Under the pieces are notes generated by a model. That model ran no database searches, was not told where the DNA came from, and worked only from the letters and a program-made list of their open reading frames with translations. From a bacterium GBS-1 (GTDB taxonomy: Bacteria; Synergistota; GBS-1): DNA of 64,000 nucleotides. The stretch spans positions 62,001 through 126,000 of the forward strand of contig LEKQ01000007.1 of assembly GCA_001443005.1 (NCBI GenBank). The letters are read 5' to 3'. This document shows positions 44,463 through 53,654 of this stretch, in pieces. Both the position numbers and the translations under genes were made by a program. The first letter of the stretch is position 1; every line of letters starts with the position of its first letter.

Positions 44463-45833
44463 ATGAAGAGGGGATTCGTTTCCTTGAACGAGATAATGGA
44501 GACCATAGAGATGGTTAGGAAGGAAAAGTTAGACATAAGGACGATTACGCTTGGCATCTCTCTCTTGGATTGCTGCGGACGTGACCCTAAGGAGGTCATG
44601 GAGCGGGTCTATAATAAGATAGTTAAGGTTGCATCTAAATTCGTTGACGTGGTTAGAGAAGTAGAGGAAGAATATGGTATTCCCATAGTTAACGCTAGGA
44701 TCTCCCTGACGCCTATATCCTTGGTAAGCGCGGGGTTTGATGAGGGGGCTTTTGTGGAGCTTGGTAGAGTTCTTGAGCTCGCCGCTAACGAGGTTAAGGT
44801 GGACTTCATAGGAGGGTATGGTGCTTTGGTTGAGAAGGGCATGACCCCTTGGGAAGAGAGGCTGATATCTGTTATTCCCTATGTTTTATCTTCAACTGAG
44901 AAGGTTTGTTCCTTCGTCAATGTGGCATCTACAAAGGCTGGTATAAATATAGATGCTGTTTTACTCTGCGCTAAGGTTATAAAGAGATCAGCGGAATTAA
45001 CTTCCTCTAGAGATGGTATAGGGGCAACCAAGTTTGTCGTTTTCGCTAATGCTCCGTCTGATAACCCCTTTATGGCTGGAGCCTTTCATGGAGTTCAGGA
45101 GGGAGAGACGACGATTAACGTCGGGGTGAGCGGTCCAGGGGTTATACGAGCCGTGGTGGAGGATTTGAGGGGCATGGATTTTAGAAACTTAGCCAATGAG
45201 ATAAAGAGGGCCGCTTTCAAGATAACAGCTGCTGGGGAGTTACTGGGTAAGGAGATAGCAAGGAGACTGGGAGTTACTTTTGGTATAGTTGATCTTTCCT
45301 TGGCTCCTACACCCAATCCTGGTGATAGTGTAGCGGAAATCATAGAGGCTATGGGGATAGAGAGATGCGGATTGCCTGGGACGATCGCTGCTTTGGCTCT
45401 CCTTAACGATGCGGTCAAAAAAGGTGGGGTTATGGCTTCTTCCTCGGTGGGGGGGTTAAGTGGGGCCTTCATTCCTGTGAGTGAGGATGCTGAAATGGCA
45501 AGGTGCGCTCTGGAGGGGAGCATAAACATAGGCAAGCTTAAGGCGATGACCTGCGTTTGCTCCGTTGGTCTTGATATGATAGCCATTCCTGGTGATACCC
45601 CTATTGAGGTTATAGCTTGCATTATAGCTGATGAGATGGCTATAGGCGTCTTTAACTCTAAGACCACTGCAGTGAGGCTGGTTCCGGTCCCGGGTAAGAA
45701 GGTTGGTGATAAAGCCCACTGGGGAGGGCTTATGGGGGAAGCCCCTATAATAGGGGTTGATAGTGGCAGAGTTGATGCTTTTATAATGAGGGGTGGAAGA
45801 ATACCGCCTCCTCTATTTAGCTTTAACAATTAA
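44463..45833 (+). CDS. PFL-fold UPF0210 (DUF711) family protein
   Basis: The 456-residue protein begins with the family pattern SLNEIMETIEMVRKEKLDIRTITLGISLLDC and includes PIVNARISLTPIS, IGGYGALVEKGMTP, GINIDAVLLCAKVI, NAPSDNPFMAGAFHG and LSLAPTPNPGDSVAEI. It has the pyruvate formate-lyase-like barrel, but no glycyl-radical motif is visible, so it is not a classical PFL. The catalytic role is unknown. The upstream ACT gene suggests ligand control. Confidence 0.92.
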   Translation: MKRGFVSLNEIMETIEMVRKEKLDIRTITLGISLLDCCGRDPKEVMERVYNKIVKVASKFVDVVREVEEEYGIPIVNARISLTPISLVSAGFDEGAFVELGRVLELAANEVKVDFIGGYGALVEKGMTPWEERLISVIPYVLSSTEKVCSFVNVASTKAGINIDAVLLCAKVIKRSAELTSSRDGIGATKFVVFANAPSDNPFMAGAFHGVQEGETTINVGVSGPGVIRAVVEDLRGMDFRNLANEIKRAAFKITAAGELLGKEIARRLGVTFGIVDLSLAPTPNPGDSVAEIIEAMGIERCGLPGTIAALALLNDAVKKGGVMASSSVGGLSGAFIPVSEDAEMARCALEGSINIGKLKAMTCVCSVGLDMIAIPGDTPIEVIACIIADEMAIGVFNSKTTAVRLVPVPGKKVGDKAHWGGLMGEAPIIGVDSGRVDAFIMRGGRIPPPLFSFNN

Positions 45834-45846
45834 GGGAGTGGTAAGT

Positions 45847-47550
45847 GTGTTTAACGGGGTTAAGATAAAGGAGTACATGAGTTTCGATCCGAGGGATATG
45901 ATAGAAGATAGATCTCATCTTCTAGGTGAGGGACATATAGGTGGCAAGGCTAAGGGGTTGCTTTTCGCCAAAAAGGTTCTTGAGAACCTAGAGGAGATAC
46001 CGCCATGGCCTGTTTATATCCCTCCAAGTAGATTTGTAACTACTGAGGTCTTTGATGAGTTTATAAAGCTTAATGCTTTGGAAGAGGTTATAGAGAAGGG
46101 TGATTGGGAGGAGATTAGGGAAGCCTTCACGAGGGGCTCCTTACCCGAATTTGTTGTTGAGGACTTGAGAAGATGGGTTTGCGAGATGGATTACCCCTTG
46201 GCTGTTAGGTCATCTTCCCTTCTTGAGGATAGCCTTAAGTATTCTTTCGCTGGAAAATACCTGACTCTATTTGTGTCTAATCGAGGGAGCGTAGACGATA
46301 GGGTAAGAGAGCTCACCTCCGCTATAAAGAAGGTTTACGCGAGCACCTATGGACCTCCTGCTCAGGAGTATAGGAGGAAGCGTTCTCTAACGGGTGAGAA
46401 GATGGGAGTGATAATTCAGCAGCTTATAGGTAGGGTTAGAGGAAAAGAGTTCTATCCAGAGATTGCTGGTGTTGGTTTTTCCCGCAATTACAGACGCTGG
46501 ACAGAGAGAATCCGTATAGAGGATGGTGTCGTTCGAATTGTTTTTGGTTTAGGGACGAGGTGCACTGGAAGAAATTACGCTCGCATTTTCTCTCTTACCA
46601 ATCTAGCTCTTAGACCAGAGGGGAACAATGCTTACGAGATTATGAGATACTCTCAAGAAAGCTTCGATCTTCTCGATCTTGAAACAGGTGAGTTCAGATC
46701 CTATAACATAAACAATAGGAAAGATCTTATAAGATATCATTCCAATTTTGATAAGCTGGCTAGTCTGTTTTCCTTTGATTCGGAAATCATAGTTCCTTTT
46801 TCTCACTATAATGATGGTAAGATAATTTTCACCTTCAATGATTTTCCGAGAGCTTATCCCAACTTTTTCAGACTGATAGGCTTCCTCTTCAGGCTCTTCG
46901 AAAGAGAGATGGGGGTTCCAGTCGATATAGAGTTTGCTTCGGAGCCTCAAGAAAACTTCTTTGCTTTAGTTCAGTTGCGCCCCCTTTCTAGCTATGAATC
47001 TTATAGGCCTGTAGCTGTTCCCAAGGATATTTCTGATGAAAGAATAATACTTAAGGGGAACAGAATGTTGACGAATGGTGTTCTGAAGAATATCCGCTAT
47101 ATAGTTTATGTGGATCCTTGGGAATACATGAGGAAGTTCGATCCATATAGCTTGGCTCGTGAAATAGGAAGGGTAAACAAGGCTCTCGCGGGGGAGAAAT
47201 TCATATTGGTAGGCCCTGGTAGGTGGGGGAGCACCAATCCTGTTCAAGGGGTTCCTGTGGAATACAGTGAGATATCGAATTGCGGCGTTATAGTTGAGGT
47301 AGGAATACTCGAAAAAGGGTTAACTCCTGAACTTTCTTACGGTACGCACTTCTTTGCTGACCTTGATGTGGATGGAATACTTTATCTTCCGGTTTTCTTA
47401 GGAGTTGATGGTAATGTCTTTAACAAATCCTGGTTTGAATCACATGAGTATGAAAGTGGAAAACACCCAGCTTTAAGGGTATATAAAGGGAGGTTTTCGG
47501 TTTACTTAGATGGTCATAAGGTTATAGGCATTATAGTTGACGATTCTTAG
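45847..47550 (+). CDS. PEP/pyruvate-binding (PPDK N-terminal) domain protein without phosphotransfer domains
   Basis: The 567-residue protein carries the ATP-grasp pyruvate-phosphate dikinase N domain: HIGGKAKGLLFAKKVL, PLAVRSSSLLEDSLKYSFAGKYLT, YASTYGPPAQEYRRK, MGVIIQQLIGRVRG and FALVQLRPLSS. The phosphohistidine and PEP-barrel domains of PpsA/PpdK are missing. In their place is an unknown C-terminal domain (about 400-567) with GPGRWGSTNPVQGVP and HFFADLDVDGILY. It may phosphorylate another target, but that is inference. GTG 45847 has AAGGGAGTGG upstream. The gene ends 1 base before the convergent ECF gene. Confidence 0.8.
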   Translation: MFNGVKIKEYMSFDPRDMIEDRSHLLGEGHIGGKAKGLLFAKKVLENLEEIPPWPVYIPPSRFVTTEVFDEFIKLNALEEVIEKGDWEEIREAFTRGSLPEFVVEDLRRWVCEMDYPLAVRSSSLLEDSLKYSFAGKYLTLFVSNRGSVDDRVRELTSAIKKVYASTYGPPAQEYRRKRSLTGEKMGVIIQQLIGRVRGKEFYPEIAGVGFSRNYRRWTERIRIEDGVVRIVFGLGTRCTGRNYARIFSLTNLALRPEGNNAYEIMRYSQESFDLLDLETGEFRSYNINNRKDLIRYHSNFDKLASLFSFDSEIIVPFSHYNDGKIIFTFNDFPRAYPNFFRLIGFLFRLFEREMGVPVDIEFASEPQENFFALVQLRPLSSYESYRPVAVPKDISDERIILKGNRMLTNGVLKNIRYIVYVDPWEYMRKFDPYSLAREIGRVNKALAGEKFILVGPGRWGSTNPVQGVPVEYSEISNCGVIVEVGILEKGLTPELSYGTHFFADLDVDGILYLPVFLGVDGNVFNKSWFESHEYESGKHPALRVYKGRFSVYLDGHKVIGIIVDDS

Positions 47551-47551
47551 C

Positions 47552-48049
47552 TTACCTGTTTCGTAGCTTAGCCTCTTCCTCTATAACGTTTCTTTGCAAT
47601 ACCTTAACCAGAGGAATAGCTACGAGTACTCCCACTGAACATTGAATCACATCTGTGATAGCTTCCACAGGCATAGCTCCCAATCCGTAAAGAAAGCCAG
47701 CGCTTAAGCTATAGCCGGATATCATAACGCTAGCCCCTACTATTAAAGCTAGAGTTCTGTTCTTCTGTCCTATTCTTCCGACGAGGAATCCTTCGATTCC
47801 CTTAATTATCAGCGTGAATGGCGCCCATAAGGGGTATCCGAGAATTATGTCTGCTAAGGCTGAACCAAGTCCTCCTGCTATCCCTCCTGCGATGCCCCCG
47901 AAGAGCAAAGCTATAGTGTAAATGACACCCTCTCCCAAGTTGAAGTATATCCTATATCCAGGGATAGGGATGTGAATGAGCGTGGCTACACACACAAGTG
48001 CACTAAATAGTGAGAATAAAGCAATTTTTTTACTTTTGTTTATGCTCAT
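47552..48049 (-). CDS. ECF transporter S component
   Basis: The 165-residue membrane protein has about six hydrophobic helices and the S-component pattern: ALFSLFSALVCVATLIHIPIPGYRIYFNLGEGVI, GGIAGGIAGGLGSALADIILGYPLWAPFTLIIKGIEGF and LVKVLQR near the end. It should bind a vitamin-like substrate and work with EcfA/A'/T encoded elsewhere. The substrate cannot be deduced. ATG 48049 follows AGGAGGTGATAGAA and lies inside the MFS 3' end (20-base overlap). Confidence 0.86.
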   Translation of the reverse strand: MSINKSKKIALFSLFSALVCVATLIHIPIPGYRIYFNLGEGVIYTIALLFGGIAGGIAGGLGSALADIILGYPLWAPFTLIIKGIEGFLVGRIGQKNRTLALIVGASVMISGYSLSAGFLYGLGAMPVEAITDVIQCSVGVLVAIPLVKVLQRNVIEEEAKLRNR

Positions 48050-49166
48050 TTCTATCACCTCCTAGCTTTATTATAACAGAAAAGCTCATTAATCCAAATA
48101 TGGTTGCCAGTATAAAGGGTATGTTTAGGTTTTGACCCTCGAAGATATTTAGTAGCAACGGAGAAAGTGAGCCGATGCTACCAGTTACGAAGCCAAACAT
48201 CCCAAGACCTTTTGCTCTGATGCTTTCTTCAAATATGCTACTTACGAATATTGGATAGGCTATATATGCCATTTCAGCGAAGATCGCAGATCCTACAAGC
48301 AGAATTAAAGATCCCTTTATCATTACCCATCCGAGTAGTAATAATGGGTGAAGTAGGGAGGTTACCGCCCAAGCTTTGGCTGAATCCATATGATCTGCCA
48401 TTTTACCGAAAATTAGGGAAGCTATGGCGCAAGCTATCCCCATTTGGGTGAAAACAAGGTTTATCTCTTTCTGGGAATAATTTAGGATCTCTTTCTGAAA
48501 GAGAGATATATAAGGGCCATTTATGGTTAATGAGAGGCTCAGGAAGAAGAAGCTTCCCCCGATGAAGGTCAATGTCTTTTTCCTGTCAAGGTTGATACGT
48601 ATATGCTTTGGATCCACTTCCTTCGCTTTTAAGGTCTCTTCTAAGAACAACCAGCGTATTATTCCCACTACTAGAGCTGTTATAGAGTATATCTTTAAAA
48701 GTCCGCTAATGCCTATCTTCTCAAAGAGTAGAGCACCTAAAAGCGGTCCCAACGCCAACCCCAAGTTGTATGAGAAGCTCGTCATTCCAAAGGCTAATCC
48801 CCTTGCGTTTTGTGATTCAAAGGTTAACGCGTATATGGCTGGAGCCTGGATTGAGCTCGAAAACGGAGCTACTGCGTAAAATAAAGAGGCGCTTAGCCAA
48901 TCCTTGGAGTAGATTATTCCATAACCTGAAAGGGCGTAAAGTAGCGTTGTTCCAACAACTATAGGCTTTCTACCAAACTTGTCACTTAATATTCCTCCTA
49001 GGACCTGAGCTATGTAGAAGGTGAGGTTGAAAATGAAATAGAGAACGTTAATTGTTCTATCAGAAGCCCCTATCTCTTTAAGATAGATGGGAAATAGGAA
49101 ATACCATGAAAATATGGAGCAAACTAGCGGACCTATGGTTGCTGTTAGGACGATGACATTTTTCAC
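48030..49166 (-). CDS. Major facilitator superfamily transporter
   Basis: The 378-residue protein has 10-12 hydrophobic helices. GGILSDKFGRKPIVVGTTLLYALSG is the MFS GxxxDxxGRR/K loop, weakly echoed by FGKMADHMDSAKAW in the second half. Substrate unknown. It starts at ATG 49166, 9 bases after the ThDP enzyme stop. There is no SD stronger than a few A/G bases, as if translation depends on the upstream gene. Confidence 0.87.
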   Translation of the reverse strand: MKNVIVLTATIGPLVCSIFSWYFLFPIYLKEIGASDRTINVLYFIFNLTFYIAQVLGGILSDKFGRKPIVVGTTLLYALSGYGIIYSKDWLSASLFYAVAPFSSSIQAPAIYALTFESQNARGLAFGMTSFSYNLGLALGPLLGALLFEKIGISGLLKIYSITALVVGIIRWLFLEETLKAKEVDPKHIRINLDRKKTLTFIGGSFFFLSLSLTINGPYISLFQKEILNYSQKEINLVFTQMGIACAIASLIFGKMADHMDSAKAWAVTSLLHPLLLLGWVMIKGSLILLVGSAIFAEMAYIAYPIFVSSIFEESIRAKGLGMFGFVTGSIGSLSPLLLNIFEGQNLNIPFILATIFGLMSFSVIIKLGGDRNEHKQK

Positions 49167-49175
49167 AACAAAATA

Positions 49176-50900
49176 TTATACTACATAGTTCAATCCCTTA
49201 TCCTGGGCTTTTCTTATCCAGGATGGGACAGGTGGAACGAGTTCGTCTTCGGACGGAACGTCTAATTCTATAAAGCAGGGGGCTTTTTTCTTTAAGCATT
49301 TTTCAAGTAAAAGTTTAAATTCCTTAACCCCATCGACCTTATAGGATTCTATGCCGAAGGCTTCGGCTATCTTGTAGTATTCTATACTCTTAAACTCTGT
49401 GGAGAAGCTTTGAGATTCATAAATGAGCTTCATGGTTGCCTTTATCCAACCAAAGCTGTCGTTCCTGAAGAGGAATATCTTCACGTTAACATTGTTTCTT
49501 ACGATCGTCTCTAACTCTCCTAAAGTGAAGCCTAGGCTTCCATCACCGGTAAGAGCAAGTATAGGTATATCTGGTCTGGCATAGTAAGCTCCTATAGAGG
49601 CTGGTATAGCATATCCTAGTGCTCCTAAGGAGAAGTTGAAGAGGGTTTTTCTTCCAGCTTTTTTAACCTTGAAGAAAGCCGATGTGTATATTGCGCTTGT
49701 CCCAGGGTCTATAGCGGCTATGTAATCCTCCTCTAAGGTCTCGTTCATTACCTCTATGATGGATAGTGGGTTTAATCTTTTGTTTCCCTGAAGCTTAGAT
49801 ATTTCCTTCAGACTTTCGCTATATTCTTTGAAGCTCTTAATGAGGGAGAGGACCCTTGGATTCTTCGTATAGTCGTTGAAGTGCTTCTCCTTCGTCCTTA
49901 ATATATCTATCATAACCTTTAGTGAAGACTTAGCGTCGCCTATGAGTACGACATCTGTTATGTAGTTGTTCGATACCTCGATCTCGCTTATATCAAGATG
50001 TATCAGCTTTTTATCAGAGTCAACGCTTGGAAGCGTCCATCCGTCTGTAGCCACGTAATCGGTGTTGCAGCCTATGAAAAATATTACATCTGCTTCTTCA
50101 ACAACTTTGTTCGATAGGGGAGTTCCTCCCCGGTTACCTATCACACCGATGGATAGAGGGTGTCTTTCGGAAAAGCTTCCCTTTCCGGAGATCGTTGTTC
50201 CGACGGGGATTCCCAGCATTTCTGCAAAAGTTTCCACTTCTTTCCACGCTTGAGAGAAAAGGACCCCTTGACCACATATAATTAAGGGTTTTTCGCTTTT
50301 TAAAAGAAGGTCAAGGGCTCTTTCGATATCTCTTACTTCAGCACAAGGTCTGTGCCCAGGGTACTTTGAGAACTCCCTTTGAGCTCTTAGGTCTGTGTTA
50401 GTGGCATCATTTTCAAGCACGCTCATAGGGATTCTAACGTGAACTGGTCCCGGTCTTCCGGTGGTTGCCAGTCTAAAGGCTCTCCTTATTATGAAGGGAA
50501 GATCTGATGCGCTTAAAGCGGTTAAACTATCTTTTGTTATCGAGTCAAAAAGGGGTGTTTGCTCAAACCCCGTGAGCATGTTTTTTCGTTCGGTGTTCAG
50601 CGGGACATCGGTGGTGAAGGCTATAATGGGCGTTGAGGACTTATAAGCTTCGGCGATCCCCGGGATTATGTGGGTTGCTCCAACGCTCGGCGCTTCACAT
50701 ATCCCGGGCTTAAAGCTTACCTTAGCATAGCCATCTGCCATGAAACAGGCGCTTCTTTCGTCCCTCGTTAAGATATGTTTTATCTCTGGGAAGTTGAGCC
50801 ATTCGGTATAAAGGGATATGGAGGTTTCTCCGGGTAGTCCAAAGACATGTTTCACTTCATACTCCCTGAGCATCTCTAGGATAATGCGTTTCCCCTTCAT
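49176..50900 (-). CDS. ThDP-dependent acetolactate-synthase-like enzyme
   Basis: The 574-residue protein has the three-domain ThDP layout. The N-terminal pyrimidine domain includes VFGLPGE and the activating Glu in TRDERSACFMADGYAK. A middle FAD/ADP-like domain has KPLIICGQGV and GVIGNRGG. The C-terminal pyrophosphate domain has GALGYAIPASIGAYYA and the metal-binding GDGSLGF...RNDSFGW. It is close to IlvB/PoxB/oxalyl-CoA decarboxylase-type enzymes, but the substrate is not clear. No IlvN partner is adjacent. It lies 13 bases downstream of glgC, in the glycogen operon. Confidence 0.88.
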   Translation of the reverse strand: MKGKRIILEMLREYEVKHVFGLPGETSISLYTEWLNFPEIKHILTRDERSACFMADGYAKVSFKPGICEAPSVGATHIIPGIAEAYKSSTPIIAFTTDVPLNTERKNMLTGFEQTPLFDSITKDSLTALSASDLPFIIRRAFRLATTGRPGPVHVRIPMSVLENDATNTDLRAQREFSKYPGHRPCAEVRDIERALDLLLKSEKPLIICGQGVLFSQAWKEVETFAEMLGIPVGTTISGKGSFSERHPLSIGVIGNRGGTPLSNKVVEEADVIFFIGCNTDYVATDGWTLPSVDSDKKLIHLDISEIEVSNNYITDVVLIGDAKSSLKVMIDILRTKEKHFNDYTKNPRVLSLIKSFKEYSESLKEISKLQGNKRLNPLSIIEVMNETLEEDYIAAIDPGTSAIYTSAFFKVKKAGRKTLFNFSLGALGYAIPASIGAYYARPDIPILALTGDGSLGFTLGELETIVRNNVNVKIFLFRNDSFGWIKATMKLIYESQSFSTEFKSIEYYKIAEAFGIESYKVDGVKEFKLLLEKCLKKKAPCFIELDVPSEDELVPPVPSWIRKAQDKGLNYVV

Positions 50901-50913
50901 CTTTTTCCCTTAC

Positions 50914-52197
50914 CTATATAGCTACTTCTTCCCATCCATAGCTGTAATACTTTCTCTCTGATCTCAGGAAGATAGATGGCATTGGAACGACAACTATACC
51001 ACTTTCGTCTAGGTAAAATCGTTTTGAATCGGCCTCAGGGTCGTAGCCTATTACGGTTCCCGGTGGTATATATACGTTTGAGTCCACTATCACCCTTTTA
51101 AGCTTGCATTTTTCACCTATTATTGCCATCTTACCTATTATGCACTCCTCAACGATGGCTCCTGGGTTGATTATGCAGTTTCTTCCGAGAACCGACCTTA
51201 TTACCGTTGCTCCTAATATTCTGCTTCCTTCAGCTTGTAGAGTTTCTAAAACGAGTGGTTTGTATCCATCTGCGGGGTATATGTAGGCTGGAGGGTCTCC
51301 GTAGCTCACCGTTCTTATTGGCCACTGGGAGTTATAAAGATTTAAATCTGGATTGGGATTAAGAATGTCCATATGGGCTGTCCAATAGGATTGTATTGTT
51401 CCCACATCTCTCCAGTAAGGGCGGTCGTTTCCGGGAAGCTTATTGGTTGTGAAGTCGTAAGCGAACACCTTGTATTTCTTATAAGCCTTTGGGAATATAT
51501 CCTTACCGAAGTCATGAGAGCTTGAGGGGTCATGAGCATCCTCAAGAAGTAGCTCTTCTATAACTTCCCGCTCAAATATATAGTTTCCCATAGAGGCTAA
51601 GCAGAACCCTTCTTTATTGGGTATCTCAGGGGGGTCTGGAACCTTTTCGAAAAATCCTATGACCCTATTCTTTTCGTCCACTTGAATGACGCCGAACGAT
51701 TTAGCCTCTTCCTTTGGGACAACGGTAGCACATATGGTGATGTCTGCCCCCTTCTTAAGGTGAAACTCAAGGAACTGTCTTATATCTATCTTGTAGACAT
51801 GGTCTGCAGCGAGTATTATTATCCTGTCCGCATCGAAGGTAGTTATTAGATGAATGTTCTGATATATGGCGTCAGCTGTTCCCTTATACCAGTGCTCTCC
51901 AGTCCACATCTGAGGTGGTACCGTCGTTATAAATATATCTCTGTCTCGAAGTGCTCCTCCTAGTTGCCATCCTCTTAATATATGTTCGTTAAGTGACTGG
52001 CTCTTAAATTGAACCAATACATATATTGAAAAGAAGCCCGAGTTCACCAAATTGGATAGAGCGAAGTCCACGATTCTATACTTGGCTGCGAAGAATACAG
52101 CGGGCTTCGTCCTATATCTAGTCAAAGGATAGAGCCTTGTTCCTTTCCCACCGGCTAAAACCATGGCCAAAACCCTTCCATAGTCCCCGTATATCAA
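50914..52197 (-). CDS. glgC: Glucose-1-phosphate adenylyltransferase
   Basis: The 427-residue enzyme makes ADP-glucose from ATP and glucose 1-phosphate. It contains AMVLAGGKGTRLYPLTRYRTKPAVFFAAKYRIVDFALSN, YKGTADAIYQNIHLI, SMGNYIFERE and a left-handed beta-helix C-terminus (GRNCIINPGAIVEECIIG). It starts at TTG 52197, overlapping the glgA stop (TTGA), so translation is coupled. Confidence 0.96.
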   Translation of the reverse strand: MIYGDYGRVLAMVLAGGKGTRLYPLTRYRTKPAVFFAAKYRIVDFALSNLVNSGFFSIYVLVQFKSQSLNEHILRGWQLGGALRDRDIFITTVPPQMWTGEHWYKGTADAIYQNIHLITTFDADRIIILAADHVYKIDIRQFLEFHLKKGADITICATVVPKEEAKSFGVIQVDEKNRVIGFFEKVPDPPEIPNKEGFCLASMGNYIFEREVIEELLLEDAHDPSSSHDFGKDIFPKAYKKYKVFAYDFTTNKLPGNDRPYWRDVGTIQSYWTAHMDILNPNPDLNLYNSQWPIRTVSYGDPPAYIYPADGYKPLVLETLQAEGSRILGATVIRSVLGRNCIINPGAIVEECIIGKMAIIGEKCKLKRVIVDSNVYIPPGTVIGYDPEADSKRFYLDESGIVVVPMPSIFLRSERKYYSYGWEEVAI

Positions 52198-53654
52198 GGG
52201 TTAATCCCTCCTCCTAAAATCTTCTCATAAACCTTCAAGTATAAATCTATCCTACTTTCCCAAGAGAAATCTAATGCCATCGCTCTCTTTATGGCTTCTT
52301 TGAAAGCCTCCTGTTTGTTCTTGTAAAGCTCTATGGCTCTTCTAATGGATTGCAAAAGCTCCTCAGAGCTATAGCCCTTGAAGAGGAATCCCCAGCCTCC
52401 ATCGCTTATATCCTTTATGGTATCTTTAAGACCTCCCGTGCTCCTCGCTATGGGGAGTGTTCCATACCTTAAGGCTATCATCTGAGATATACCACAAGGC
52501 TCAAATAGAGATGGCATGAGAAGGAAGTCAGACCCTGCGTAGACCCTTCTTGATAGAGGCTCATCAAAGCGATCTATGAAGCGGTAAGAAGATGGGAATT
52601 TCCCTTCCATGGTTTTCAACGTGGATGTTATCTTTGGGTCTCCACTTCCAAGTATTACAAGCTGGCACCCCAGGCTTAATATCTCCGGTATTATGGGTAT
52701 GAGTATGTCGAAGCCCTTCTGCGAGACTATCCTTGAGATCATGCTTATAAGCGGCTTTCTGATATCCCTTTCGAGGGAAAGCTCCTGAATTAACCGCTCC
52801 TTGCATTTCTCTTTACCCTCGAGGTTATCGCGAGAATATCTAAAGGGTATCTCTTCATCCTTGGATGGATCCCATCTCTCTTGATCTATGCCGTTCGTTA
52901 TACCAAAAAGCTTATGCTTATTAGCTCTGACTACACCGTCAAGGCCAAATCCCAGTTCCGCTTCCTGTATTTCTTCTGCATAGGAGGTACTCACGGTTAT
53001 CAATGCGTCTGAGAGTTGGATCCCACCTTTAAGGAGGTTGACCTTTCCCCAGTACTCAAGGTAGTTTATGCTAAAGCTCTCAGAGGAGAGATGCCATCTT
53101 TCTATCACATCGGTCTCGTAGATTCCCTGATGAGCTATGTTATGTATAGAGAGGACGATAGGAGGAAGTTTAATGTTTCTATAGAACTTGTGGAATCTAC
53201 CGAAGATGGGCACGAAGCAGGTAGCCCAGTCGTGAATGTGAATTATGTCAGGTTCCCAGGCTAATAGCTTTCTTCTTAAGCTTTCTATGCATCCTAAGCA
53301 GAAGAGAGGGAAAGTTATATCATAAAGAGGATTTCCTCGTTCGGGATAGGGTGGGCTTTTCTCAATATCTTCTCCTTCTATTAGGTATATCTTAAGTCTT
53401 TCCTCCCAAGATAACTCATAAATAGAGAGCTTATAGCATTTCCATTCTAGGGGTACGCAGAAATCCTGGATCCTTCTCACGGAAAGGCCGTTTCTCCTTA
53501 TGTTTTCGCTAGCTAGTTCATTTAAAGGGGTAATCACTATAGCATCTGCTTTTCCCTCTTTTATCAAGGCCTTGGGTAGCTCCAGTGCCACGTCACCAAG
53601 GCCACCGACTTTATTCAATGGATGGACCTCAGGCGAAATATGTAATATCTTTAT
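52194..53654 (-). CDS. glgA: Glycogen synthase (GT5), starting at AUA
   Basis: Transfers glucose from ADP-glucose to the non-reducing end of a glucan. AUA 53654-53652 gives (M)KILHISPEVHPLNKVGGLGDV, the conserved GlgA N-terminus including the ADP-glucose-binding KxGGL, and 486 residues, a normal length. TTG 53618 is the first standard start but leaves only two residues before that Lys. Other motifs: HIHDWATCFVPI, SIHNIAHQGIY, ITNGIDQERWDP, PSLFEPCGISQMIALRYGTLPIARSTGGLKDT. AUA overlaps the upstream branching-enzyme stop as ATAA, echoing the ATGA overlaps elsewhere. Confidence 0.94.
   Translation of the reverse strand: MKILHISPEVHPLNKVGGLGDVALELPKALIKEGKADAIVITPLNELASENIRRNGLSVRRIQDFCVPLEWKCYKLSIYELSWEERLKIYLIEGEDIEKSPPYPERGNPLYDITFPLFCLGCIESLRRKLLAWEPDIIHIHDWATCFVPIFGRFHKFYRNIKLPPIVLSIHNIAHQGIYETDVIERWHLSSESFSINYLEYWGKVNLLKGGIQLSDALITVSTSYAEEIQEAELGFGLDGVVRANKHKLFGITNGIDQERWDPSKDEEIPFRYSRDNLEGKEKCKERLIQELSLERDIRKPLISMISRIVSQKGFDILIPIIPEILSLGCQLVILGSGDPKITSTLKTMEGKFPSSYRFIDRFDEPLSRRVYAGSDFLLMPSLFEPCGISQMIALRYGTLPIARSTGGLKDTIKDISDGGWGFLFKGYSSEELLQSIRRAIELYKNKQEAFKEAIKRAMALDFSWESRIDLYLKVYEKILGGGINP

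Noticed and set aside
45095-45829. 244-codon minus-strand open frame
   Set aside because: Antisense to the UPF0210 gene, with Ser/Pro/Thr-rich shadow composition.
44463-45833. Active glycyl-radical enzyme
   Set aside because: No RVxGY-type glycyl radical motif near the C-terminus; it is the UPF0210 branch of the fold.
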